DNA from: Gracilibacillus dipsosauri
GTDB taxonomy: Bacteria > Bacillota > Bacilli > Bacillales > Amphibacillaceae
Direction: 5' to 3'
Assembly (NCBI RefSeq): GCF_003176895.1
Contig: NZ_QGTD01000018.1
Location: 73,192-137,191, forward strand
Length of the DNA stretch: 64,000 bases
In this document: positions 19,640-27,077 of the stretch, piece by piece
Layout of the letters: every line of letters begins with the position of its first letter
Numbering within the stretch: position 1 is the first letter of the stretch
Notes under the pieces: generated by a model
Told to the model about the DNA's origin: nothing
What the model saw: the letters and a program-made list of their open reading frames with translations, nothing else
The model's database searches: none
Translations under genes and position numbers: made by a program

Positions 19640-19810
19640 CTAAATCAAATAATAAATGATTATAAAAATCCCTATAGCCCCAACAAATAAATAACAATAT
19701 CCTAAAATCAAACCAGTTTTATTTTTATTTTTTTTCATTATTAAGAAGTACAGACCAGAAATAATATGTAATAATGTGTTTACTATTATTAAAGCTATAA
19801 ATAGATACAG
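19640..19810 (-). CDS. Candidate 56-residue two-helix membrane protein with a CTG start
   Basis: An open frame directly after a stop codon has AAAGGAG placed nine bases before a CTG at 19810. The predicted product starts YLFIALIIVNTLLHIISGLY, a first hydrophobic helix, then a strongly basic loop MKKNKNKTG, then a second helix GLILGYCYLFVGAIGIFIII. The ribosome site, the position and the clean helix-loop-helix layout suggest a real small gene. CTG initiation is rare, however; a shorter ATG start inside the loop (19738) has no ribosome site, and a recent start-codon mutation is possible. Function unknown. Confidence 0.4.
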   Translation of the reverse strand: MYLFIALIIVNTLLHIISGLYFLIMKKNKNKTGLILGYCYLFVGAIGIFIIIYYLI

Positions 19811-19969
19811 TTACAATCACTCCTTTATTTAGAACGAAATAATTGCAACCTTCTGTGTCCTTGATACCATTTAAAGTAATTAGCTATCTGGCTGTAATTT
19901 CTTTTTGTTTATTCAATGGTAACTCCCGATCTTCAAGGTATAGATTACCCTAGGATGACAAAATCTCCC

Positions 19970-20362
19970 TCAATCCCGCGATTTCTCCATCTGCATTTCA
20001 TTCTGTAAAAATTTCCATAATCGTTGCATGCGTTGTAAGTCTGCTTCTGAAGCGCGAGATAATTCTTTTAATAGCCCAATTTGTTTCATAAGATAAACTG
20101 TGTCTAGTTCTTCATAGGTTAATTGTAAATCACTGATGGACTGGATATTAGATCTTTTATTATCTTTTAGACCGAGTAAATAATCAGTAGATACATGGAA
20201 TGTTTCTGCTATCGCTTGAATCGTCTCCAAAGAGGGTTCATTTCTTCCCTGCTCATAATAACCATATGCACTAGTAGATATATTTAATTTTTTTGCCATT
20301 TCTTCTTGTTTAATATTATTTTGCTCTCTTAATTCTTTTAATCGTTCTTGAAAAACTAACAT
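19970..20362 (-). CDS. Xre-family repressor
   Basis: The 130-residue protein has an N-terminal helix-turn-helix (LKELREQNNIKQEEMAKKLN, then STSAYGYYEQGRNEPS, about 7-60). Its C-terminal region has coiled-coil character (LKELSRASEADLQRMQRLWKF). AAGGAG seven bases ahead fixes the ATG at 20362; ten more codons upstream are open but lack a ribosome site. About 80-100 bp upstream, in the divergent promoter of a Spo0E-like gene, is an ACAACA-TTT-TGTTGT palindrome that is a likely binding site, with related ACAAC half-sites closer to its own start. It resembles small repressors such as SinR/ImmR-type regulators in size, but its cellular role is inferred only from this context. Confidence 0.82.
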   Translation of the reverse strand: MLVFQERLKELREQNNIKQEEMAKKLNISTSAYGYYEQGRNEPSLETIQAIAETFHVSTDYLLGLKDNKRSNIQSISDLQLTYEELDTVYLMKQIGLLKELSRASEADLQRMQRLWKFLQNEMQMEKSRD

Positions 20363-20440
20363 TCTAATCTCCTTTTTTGGTGCATTATACAACTTTATCT
20401 TGGATGAAAATAAAAATACAACAAAAAGGTGCTGGATTTA

Positions 20441-20469
20441 TTTACAAACAACATTTTGTTGTATATAAT
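20441..20469 (+). promoter_or_regulatory. Sigma-A promoter with an Xre-type operator in its spacer
   Basis: A -35 TTTACA (20441-20446) and a perfect -10 TATAAT (20464-20469) are separated by exactly 17 bp. The 15-bp palindrome ACAACATTTTGTTGT (20448-20462) fills that spacer, so a bound repressor would block RNA polymerase. The promoter reads toward the Spo0E-like gene at 20592; the divergent neighbour is an Xre repressor. Confidence 0.72.
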
Positions 20470-20591
20470 GTATATGGCGATTGAAGTCATCTCAGTAAGG
20501 GAGATTACCACTTCTTAACAGCAAAGCAGTGAGTTATTAGTAAAAATAAAGATTTTTATAACTGTACTATTTTAGGAGTGAATCATGATAA

Positions 20592-20771
20592 ATGAGTAAG
20601 GAGAGTAATGTTGACGATATAGGGGTTTTATTAGAAAAAATAGAAATAATGCGCAGAGAATTATTAGATATTGGCTTTCGAGATGGGTTAACCGCACCTT
20701 CTACTTTAGAATATAGCGAATTATTAGATGAAGAAATAAGAATTTATCAAAAGATAATCAAGGATATATAG
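20592..20771 (+). CDS. Spo0E-family aspartyl-phosphate phosphatase
   Basis: The 59-residue protein has the two-helix Spo0E/YnzD layout. The first helix is LLEKIEIMRRELLDIG, followed by the loop FRDGLTAPSTLEYS, then SELLDEEIRIYQKII, whose SELLD (42-46) stands for the family SQELD motif. These proteins dephosphorylate Spo0A~P and delay sporulation. A stop codon lies directly before ATG 20592. AGGAGTGA is about 13 bases upstream, longer than ideal, and first serves a 4-codon mini-ORF at 20585 that overlaps the start, hinting at translational coupling. It lies downstream of the operator-bearing promoter at 20441. A decayed copy is found near 30609 and a second family member at 63499. Confidence 0.82.
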   Translation: MSKESNVDDIGVLLEKIEIMRRELLDIGFRDGLTAPSTLEYSELLDEEIRIYQKIIKDI

Positions 20772-21190
20772 CTTGCTACATACAGTAAAGCTGGAGTTGT
20801 ATAGGATTGAATGAATACGGTGTTATGCTTTGCGGTAAAAGGAATAAACCTTGTTCTTTTTCAGTAAACTCTCTCAAATAAAACATTTCCCCTTTTACAT
20901 ATTTTGGGATAAGTGATCCTTTTTTCACTTTGACATCATAGATTAGTGTATATGTCTTTGATTGCTTCAAGAAACTAAAGTAAAAGATTTAGTAGAGGTT
21001 GCCTATAACGATGAGGTAATTGATACAGAAGTTCAAAATCTACCCAAATTTGTCAGAATAGAAAATAGGATTTTGATAAAAAAGTTAGGCTTGTACTAAA
21101 TACTGTCGATCATGTTGCTATTACCTTGCTGCTTGTAGAGATAATCGTAATAATGTTACAACGAAAAAAGATTAATAAAAAGTAGGAAGC
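20772..21190. other. Region with possible small or relic coding segments
   Basis: On the minus strand 20776-20970 is an open frame of 64 codons with a TTG start but no ribosome site; the product (MKQSKTYTLIYDVKV at its start) resembles nothing I know. On the plus strand about 20980-21099 reads TKVKDLVEVAYNDEVIDTEV and ends GLY-stop; shortly after, a hydrophobic stretch (HVAITLLLVEIIVIMLQ) ends at a stop near 21183. The plus-strand pieces look like remains of one or two small genes. Confidence 0.35.
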
Positions 21191-21197
21191 AAAAATG

Positions 21198-21241
21198 AAA
21201 ACACGTTGATTGGATTAACTCCCCGATCAACGTGTTTTTTT
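21198..21241 (+). terminator. Intrinsic terminator
   Basis: Thirteen paired bases (AAAACACGTTGAT with ATCAACGTGTTTT) around a 15-base loop, ending in a T-run. It probably ends the transcript that begins at the Spo0E-like promoter. Confidence 0.82.
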
Positions 21242-21512
21242 GTAATGTAGGCTTCAGATAGCGAGAACAGGCTGTCTATTTCACCCGACGATATGCTTTG
21301 ATTACTCTCTAGTTGCATACTCGAGTTCTAGTCAAATTAGTGATAGGCCCTTCGAATAACTATGATTAATATATTAATGTAATGAAACAAATCCTCATTA
21401 GCACGTGTAAGGACTTTTAATGGTTGTTTTACTAAAAAAAGCAATTTCCATCTATTGAAAGCAATTTCAGACAAGAAGCAAACAATTTTAAAACAGCACA
21501 AGGAGAAAGTGA
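21242..21512. other. Gene-free stretch
   Basis: No gene, repeat or regulatory site that I can support was seen here. Confidence 0.4.
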
Positions 21513-21694
21513 ATGTTATCTTTAATGCACAGATATAATCCCCTGCTTCGAAAATTGACTGACTATATTAAGCAATGAAGCAAGAATAAGGGTTTGACAG
21601 ATATTGCCTTAGCTGTCTGATCAGGGAGCTTTTATGAAAGTGTTATTACCAATGCTACAAGTGAAAGGATCGATAAATGATGAGGGAGGTAGAT
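21513..21694 (+). pseudogene. Small frame with good ribosome site and two in-frame TGA codons
   Basis: AAGGAG lies seven bases before ATG 21513. The frame reads MLSLMHRYNPLLRKLTDYIK, meets TGA at 21576, continues as SKNKGLTDIALAV, meets a second TGA, then GSFYESVITNATSERID and a double stop. The middle recalls an AraC-type helix-turn-helix (LTDIALAV...FY). It is either a decayed regulator or a short 21-residue peptide gene followed by chance sequence. Confidence 0.3.
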
Positions 21695-21779
21695 TTTTAA
21701 AAATAATCGTGGTCTAGCCTAGGTATAATATAATTACGAAAAGTAACTTTTTCAAACAACTTATACGAGGGGTGTGTCT

Positions 21780-22712
21780 ATGGATAAATTTGAAAATTTT
21801 CATTTCTTTTATCGAAGAATGGGCGCTAATTTGAATGAAAAAGACTATTTATTTCACTCACAAGATTTTTATGTCCACTCTCATGATTATTTTGAAATTT
21901 ATATGTTTCATCGTGGTGATTGTAAGTATTTATTAAACAATCAAATTATTCAACTACACGAAAATGATATTATCGTGATGAATGGATCTGCTTTACACGG
22001 GCCTGCCCCTAACCATAACGTTCCCTATGAGCGGTCGGTAATCAACTTTTCGCCTGAATGGATAAGGGCCATTATTAATAGATTAAATGTTCCAGAAATA
22101 TTGACCCCCTTTAACCAGTTAGAAAATATCTTACTACGTGATATTTGTCCCAAAAAGTTTGAGGAGATTCAGGGATTACTAAAAAAGATTCATGAAAAAC
22201 AATTAACTATGATGAGCCATACCGAGCTAACCATTGAAAGGCGCATGCTAGAAGGTGTCACAACTACTTTGTTAATTGAACTCTTGTTTATTATTTATGA
22301 ATTAACGAAGACTCAAGTAGTACCCGTTCCTACAGGGAAGAACCACAAGATTATGCAGGTAAATGAGATAATGACTTGGATTGATTATCACTACCATGAA
22401 AATCTCTCACTTGATCAAATTTCTGAGCAGCTTCATATCAGCAAATACTATATGTCAAGGATATTCAAAAGTGTCACTGGTATTACCATTATGCAATATA
22501 TGATGCGACGCAAATTATTGCGTGCCAAATATTTATTGGATATATATCCGGAAAAATCAGTATTAGACGTTGCATTAGAATCTGGCTTTGTTAGTGCTGC
22601 CCATTTTAGTCGTAAATTTCGAAAATTTTATTATGTTACACCGTCAGAATATCGTAGTCGAGAAAATAAAGGAGATATGTCTAGTATGCTCAGAAACTAT
22701 TATGAGCTCTAA
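21780..22712 (+). CDS. AraC-family transcriptional regulator
   Basis: The 310-residue protein has an N-terminal cupin-like sensor domain (HSHDYFEIYMFHRGDC, about 33-48) and a C-terminal double helix-turn-helix. That domain contains MTWIDYHYHENLSLDQISEQ, SKYYMSRIFKSVTGITIMQY and the signature DVALESGFVSAAHFSRKFRK. GAGGGG seven bases ahead supports the ATG at 21780 over the GTG at 21774. It stands directly before an ABC sugar transporter on the same strand and is expected to activate it on binding a mono- or oligosaccharide. A cre site follows the gene. Confidence 0.9.
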   Translation: MDKFENFHFFYRRMGANLNEKDYLFHSQDFYVHSHDYFEIYMFHRGDCKYLLNNQIIQLHENDIIVMNGSALHGPAPNHNVPYERSVINFSPEWIRAIINRLNVPEILTPFNQLENILLRDICPKKFEEIQGLLKKIHEKQLTMMSHTELTIERRMLEGVTTTLLIELLFIIYELTKTQVVPVPTGKNHKIMQVNEIMTWIDYHYHENLSLDQISEQLHISKYYMSRIFKSVTGITIMQYMMRRKLLRAKYLLDIYPEKSVLDVALESGFVSAAHFSRKFRKFYYVTPSEYRSRENKGDMSSMLRNYYEL

Positions 22713-22740
22713 GATTTCTTTGTAATAAATTTTTCAAGTA

Positions 22741-22755
22741 TTGTAAGCGGTGCCA
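22741..22755 (+). promoter_or_regulatory. Catabolite-responsive element (cre)
   Basis: TTGTAAGCGGTGCCA matches the consensus WTGNAANCGNWNNCW at every fixed position. It lies between araC and the first permease gene, so CcpA would repress the sugar operon in good carbon sources. Confidence 0.65.
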
Positions 22756-22795
22756 AGCGGTAATGTTGCCATGTAATTCAAAAGGAGGGAAAAAA

Positions 22796-23728
22796 TTGGC
22801 GAAAGACAAGGTAAGTATGAACCATTCAATGTCGTCAAGTGTCCATGTTCAATCATTGAAAGCTAAGAAAAAGAACAATAGGTGGATTTGGTATGTCTTT
22901 TTACTACCGAGCTTTTTAGGTATTTTGTTATTTATGGTCTATCCTATCGTAGAATCATTTCGTTTAAGTTTCTATCAATCTAATGGAACGATCGAGAATT
23001 TTATCGGACTTAAGAACTTTCAACAAGTATTAACCTCTACTTCATTTTGGAACTCGGTGTGGAATACTTTTTATATCGCCTTTTTCCAAATTATTATTAC
23101 GATCCCTTTAGGTTTTATTTTTGCTTCATTAATTAACTCCGTTAAGTTTGGACAAAATTTATTAAAAACTGTTTACTTTTTACCACACGTTACTTCTATC
23201 GTTGCAGCAGCTATGATTTTCCAATTCGTTTTACATCCTGATTTAGGGGTGGCAAATTACGCTTTAGAAGCCCTGGGGTTACCTGCTTCTTCATGGTTTT
23301 CCGATCCAGCTACCTCAAAATGGGGGGTTATTCTCTTAGCGATTTGGCATTGGATTGGCTTCGTCATTATTATCTGTCTAGCAAACTTGCAGGCTATCTC
23401 CCCAGAAATGTATGAAGCTTCTCGCATTGATGGAGCAAACAAATTTCAACAGTGGCTATTTATTACATTGCCTAACATGTCTGGAACATTTGCGTTTCTA
23501 TTAATTACAGGCTGGATCGGTGGGTTACAACGCTTTAATGAAGTCTATGTGTTAGGTGGCCCGAGTGGTAGTCCGGCAAGGTCCATTCAAACAATGGGAG
23601 CCTTTATTTATGAGCGAGGCTTTACTGGTTTTGAGTTTGGTATTGCTTCAGCAGCCACCTACATTATGTTTATCATCATTCTTGTCTTTACCTTTATTAA
23701 TTTAAAGGTATCAAAAATGAAGCTATAA
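22796..23728 (+). CDS. ABC sugar transporter permease (MalF/LplB-like)
   Basis: The 310-residue membrane protein has six predicted helices and the EAA loop of binding-protein-dependent permeases (YEASRIDGANKFQQWLFITLP, about 205-225). A long basic N-terminal tail (SLKAKKKNNRW) precedes helix 1. The frame reaches 22763, but AGGAGG seven bases before TTG 22796 sets the start. It pairs with the next gene to form the channel of a CUT1 oligosaccharide importer. No ATPase gene is nearby; such systems in Bacillaceae usually share a common MsmX-type ATPase. Confidence 0.9.
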   Translation: MAKDKVSMNHSMSSSVHVQSLKAKKKNNRWIWYVFLLPSFLGILLFMVYPIVESFRLSFYQSNGTIENFIGLKNFQQVLTSTSFWNSVWNTFYIAFFQIIITIPLGFIFASLINSVKFGQNLLKTVYFLPHVTSIVAAAMIFQFVLHPDLGVANYALEALGLPASSWFSDPATSKWGVILLAIWHWIGFVIIICLANLQAISPEMYEASRIDGANKFQQWLFITLPNMSGTFAFLLITGWIGGLQRFNEVYVLGGPSGSPARSIQTMGAFIYERGFTGFEFGIASAATYIMFIIILVFTFINLKVSKMKL

Positions 23729-23750
23729 CGAGCGAAAGGGAGGTATTTCT

Positions 23751-24593
23751 ATGAATCCAAAAATGAATGAAAAAGTAACAAATATTGCCCAGTTTGTCGT
23801 CTTACTTATTTTCGGTATATTACTTATGATTCCATTTCTTTGGATGGTAAGTGTTGGCTTTGATCGAACCGCTAATATTACTCTGCCTTTTCCACCAAGG
23901 TTGATTCCAGAAGAGGTAGCAAGCTTTAACTATAAAATTGTCTTTGAGAATGGCAGACTTGTCCAATCCTATCTTAATTCTGCTATTGTCACCATCAGTT
24001 CGGTTCTCTTACAGGTTTTTGCCTCATTGTTGGCAGGCTACGCCTTTTCCAAGGGTACCTTTAAGTATAAAAAATTACTTTTTTTACTTGTGCTATGTAC
24101 ATTGATGATCCCAATGGAGCCTCGATTGATTCCATTATATACACTATTTAACAAAGTGGATCTGCTTAACACCTTTTGGCCACTCATTCTACCGACCGTG
24201 ATTAATGGGATGCTAATTTTTCTTTGTAAACAGTTCTTTGATCAGCTACCATCAACACTTCGGGAGGCAGCACAAATTGACGGAGCCGGAGAATTTCGGA
24301 TATTTTTCACTGTTTATTTACCTTTAGCAGGTCCAATTGCAGCGACAATGGTTATTTTATCCTTCATTTGGAGCTGGAATGACTTTATGTGGCCTCTTGT
24401 CGTTTTAAGTGATCAAGATTTGCATACGGTTCCTTTATATCTTTCAAGCTTCGCCTTAGAAAATGGAACCAGTCTAGCAGGGCTTACGATGGCTTTAGCT
24501 ACGGTAAGTATCCTACCAATTATTGTCCTGTATCTCTTTTTACAGCGTTACATTATTCAAAGTATTGCTCTAAGTGGTGTAAAGGGTGAATAA
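23751..24593 (+). CDS. ABC sugar transporter permease (MalG/YtcP-like)
   Basis: The 280-residue protein has six predicted helices and the EAA loop LREAAQIDGAGEFRIFFTVYLP (about 164-185, family form EAA...G). The N-terminus holds the PFLWMVSVGFDRTANI periplasmic loop of MalG-type subunits. The ATG at 23751 follows AAAGGGAGG. It begins 22 bp after its partner permease, and the downstream lipoprotein gene starts 27 bp after its end. Together they form the membrane part of a CUT1 importer for a di- or oligosaccharide. Confidence 0.9.
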   Translation: MNPKMNEKVTNIAQFVVLLIFGILLMIPFLWMVSVGFDRTANITLPFPPRLIPEEVASFNYKIVFENGRLVQSYLNSAIVTISSVLLQVFASLLAGYAFSKGTFKYKKLLFLLVLCTLMIPMEPRLIPLYTLFNKVDLLNTFWPLILPTVINGMLIFLCKQFFDQLPSTLREAAQIDGAGEFRIFFTVYLPLAGPIAATMVILSFIWSWNDFMWPLVVLSDQDLHTVPLYLSSFALENGTSLAGLTMALATVSILPIIVLYLFLQRYIIQSIALSGVKGE

Positions 24594-24620
24594 ATGATGA
24601 GAAAGAAGGAGGTTGGCGTC

Positions 24621-25979
24621 ATGCAAGTACAAAAAAAGTGGCTAGTTGTTTGGTTCATAGTAATGTTAGGCATAATGGCTGGGTGTTCCTCAAGTGAAAG
24701 TGGAACAGAGAGTACATCGAAAAAAGAAGGAAAGTGGGCAGGGCAAACGTTGACCGTGCATTTAATAGGTGATTTTTCCATGGAGGATGCAACAGATCCT
24801 ATTACAGGAAAAACAAATGAGGGTCTTAACTCAATAAAACAGGAATTTGAAAAGCAGCATCCTGGTGCAACAGTTGAATTTATTTTAATGCCATGGGAAG
24901 GGTATACGGAAAAAACACAAGCGATGATTACTTCCAATGAGGCTGATGTTTATCAGATGCCAGGCTTAGCAGATTTCGCTGCCCAAGGAGTGCTTGAACC
25001 GCTCCAATCATATATCGAAGAGGATCCCGAATTTAGCCTAGACGTATTTATTGAAAATCAAGTCAGTGGCTGGAAGGTGTTAGGACCTGACAGTGACGAG
25101 CTATCCATTTACGGACTCCCCTTAATCGGAGATGCGCGTTTTATTAATTACGATAAAAAACTGTTTGATCAATGGGGGGTAGAATATCTCTCGGATAATC
25201 CAACAATGGAGGAGATAGCTAGAAAAGCTAAACAAATGACAGGGACCAATCCTGTAACCGGTGAGGAGAACTACGGCATTTGGTTTCGAGGTGACTGGTC
25301 GTCTGCCTTCACCTTAGTAAACTTGGCAGAGGGTCAGAACGGACGCTGGGGCACAGGTTTTGCCTGGGATGAGATTCAATTTGAATATAACAGTCCAGAA
25401 ATGGTCAATGGCCTAGAGTGGCTATTAGAGATGCAAGAATATGCTCCAGATGGCTTAATTAGTAATCAAGGGGCAGAAAGGTGGTTAACAGATCGTAACA
25501 ATATTGCCATTATGCTGAATCAAGGACCAGGTGATTTAATTCTCCCAGTGTATGCACAAGGACTTGAAGATCGAATTGGAATAGCCCAAGAATTTAACAA
25601 TGATGATGGTATTGGTGGCATGTTTGCGGGAAGCCCTGTGGCAATGGCAAAGGAAAGTGATAATAAGGAGTTAGCTTGGGAATGGATTAAATTTTCTGTT
25701 AGTGAAGATTTTCAAAGATATCTATTTGAAGAAGCAAATGCTATGCCTGTTATTAAAGCAGCTGAAGACTGGGAGAGCTATAAGGAAGTAGAAAAAATGA
25801 TGAATCCAACCATCGAAGCAATGCGAACACCATGGACACCGCGCTATCCTTGGGCATCCTCTCAGCCTCGTTTTATCTTAACCTCGGAAATTGAAGCAGC
25901 ATTAGCTGGAAAAAGATCTGCCAAAGAAGCCTTAGATAAAGCACAGGAGGAAAGTAAGGCATGGCTAGACAATAGATAA
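24621..25979 (+). CDS. ABC sugar-binding lipoprotein (solute-binding family 1)
   Basis: The 452-residue protein has a lipoprotein signal (LGIMAGC, lipidated cysteine C22). A family 1 extracellular binding domain follows: FEKQHPGATVEFILMPWEGY, TSNEADVYQMPGLADFAAQG, and a C-terminal AKEALDKAQEES helix. AGGAGG seven bases before ATG 24621 decides the start; the frame extends to 24594 without one. Acting outside the membrane it delivers the sugar to the two permeases just upstream. Many aromatic residues (WFRGDWSSAF, WGTGFAWDE) suggest sugar stacking. Confidence 0.9.
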   Translation: MQVQKKWLVVWFIVMLGIMAGCSSSESGTESTSKKEGKWAGQTLTVHLIGDFSMEDATDPITGKTNEGLNSIKQEFEKQHPGATVEFILMPWEGYTEKTQAMITSNEADVYQMPGLADFAAQGVLEPLQSYIEEDPEFSLDVFIENQVSGWKVLGPDSDELSIYGLPLIGDARFINYDKKLFDQWGVEYLSDNPTMEEIARKAKQMTGTNPVTGEENYGIWFRGDWSSAFTLVNLAEGQNGRWGTGFAWDEIQFEYNSPEMVNGLEWLLEMQEYAPDGLISNQGAERWLTDRNNIAIMLNQGPGDLILPVYAQGLEDRIGIAQEFNNDDGIGGMFAGSPVAMAKESDNKELAWEWIKFSVSEDFQRYLFEEANAMPVIKAAEDWESYKEVEKMMNPTIEAMRTPWTPRYPWASSQPRFILTSEIEAALAGKRSAKEALDKAQEESKAWLDNR

Positions 25980-26432
25980 AGGGAAGTATCTATTATCTAA
26001 GATCCTTCACAAGCGAAGGCAAGAAAAAGTGGCTACTATAGCAACAGCCCATGCATTTAGGGAGTTCAGATGATAGTTTTAGAGAGCACTACATTCTTGC
26101 CCTTCGTTTTGTGCTTAGTGAAATTTTAGTTGCATATCAGTGATATAAGACAAAAGGAGCGAAATTGCAACTGAACTTGTCCAATAAAATAGGATATGGG
26201 ACAAAATGAGAGAACCTGCAACTAAACTGTCCAATATATCCTTTACCCTGGAAGGCACCTTGCAACTACGTTAAAAAAGGCTTGCCAATCGAAAAAACGA
26301 GAGACGATACCGTTCTTTCATCGACTGAATCGGTCACGTCCTCTGACCAATGTTGATCCACCTGTGATGCACAGGCGCAGTTATGTTTCTAGCTTTTGTA
26401 AAAATGTTTAAGAGAATGGGAGGAGAAGCTTC
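25980..26432. other. Intergenic stretch splitting the sugar operon
   Basis: This 453-bp gap contains the repeat array at 26137-26241 and no gene. The ribosome site of yesL (GGGAGGAG) is at its end. The repeat appears to have been inserted into what was probably a continuous operon. Confidence 0.5.
26137..26241. repeat. 51-bp repeat array, locus 2 (about two units)
   Basis: GACAAAAGGAGCG and GACAAAATGAGAG starts lie 51 bp apart, each followed by TTGCAACTGAAC- or CTGCAACTAAAC-like sequence and TGTCCAATA. The TGTCCAATAAAATAGGATATGGGACA-type inverted repeat is present with a few changes. Related to the arrays at 19401 and 47675. Confidence 0.75.
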
Positions 26433-27077
26433 ATGTACAATGGGGGAATCATATATACTTCAGCCACTTGGATTTCACGACTAGCGTTTCTTAATTTATT
26501 GTGGATTTGTTTTAGTATCTTTGGCCTTGTAGTCTTTGGCTTTTTCCCAGCAGTAGTTGCCATGCTTGCCATTGAACGAAAATGGATAAGAGGGGAAAAG
26601 GATGTTACTATCTTGAAAACATTCTGGCTAGAATTCAAGCAAAATTTTATCACAGCTAATATTATCGGCTATAGTTTAGTAGTAGCATGTTTTTTAATCT
26701 ATTTGAATATGACGCTTGTCAGCTCACTTAATAATTGGATGGAGCCTCTTTTGCTTTTTATCTTATATGGTTTCGCTTTTTTGTTCGCTATTCTTGCCAT
26801 TTATATTTTTCCAGCCTTTGTTCATTATCAAGCGAGATTGATAGATTATTTTCTTCATGGAGTAATGATCGCGCTCATCTCTCCGGTCCATTCGCTTTTC
26901 ATTCTAATTAATGTCATCGCCTTTTTCTTTATTGGTTATTTTTTTCCGGGAATAATCTGTGTATACTTAGGTAGTGGAATTACTTTTATTGTTATGTGGT
27001 TTGCCTATCAATCGATTCAAAAAATCGAGAACAAAATTGCTGTAGAAAAAAGGAGGAACATAGTCCATGACAGATGA
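26433..27077 (+). CDS. YesL/DUF624 family membrane protein
   Basis: The 214-residue protein has about five membrane helices and the family opening TSATWISRLAFLNLLW, then GFFPAVVAMLAIERKWI. YesL-like proteins occur beside carbohydrate ABC transporters and polysaccharide utilisation genes in Bacillaceae, and their molecular role is unsettled. GGGAGGAG precedes the ATG. Its 3' end overlaps the DUF2264 gene by 11 bp, so the two are translated together. The partner transporter lies 450 bp upstream, across a repeat array. Confidence 0.85.
   Translation: MYNGGIIYTSATWISRLAFLNLLWICFSIFGLVVFGFFPAVVAMLAIERKWIRGEKDVTILKTFWLEFKQNFITANIIGYSLVVACFLIYLNMTLVSSLNNWMEPLLLFILYGFAFLFAILAIYIFPAFVHYQARLIDYFLHGVMIALISPVHSLFILINVIAFFFIGYFFPGIICVYLGSGITFIVMWFAYQSIQKIENKIAVEKRRNIVHDR

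Noticed and set aside
20776-20970. 64-residue minus-strand ORF after the Spo0E-like gene
   Set aside because: TTG start without ribosome site and no recognisable family; left as a note in the region entry rather than called a gene.
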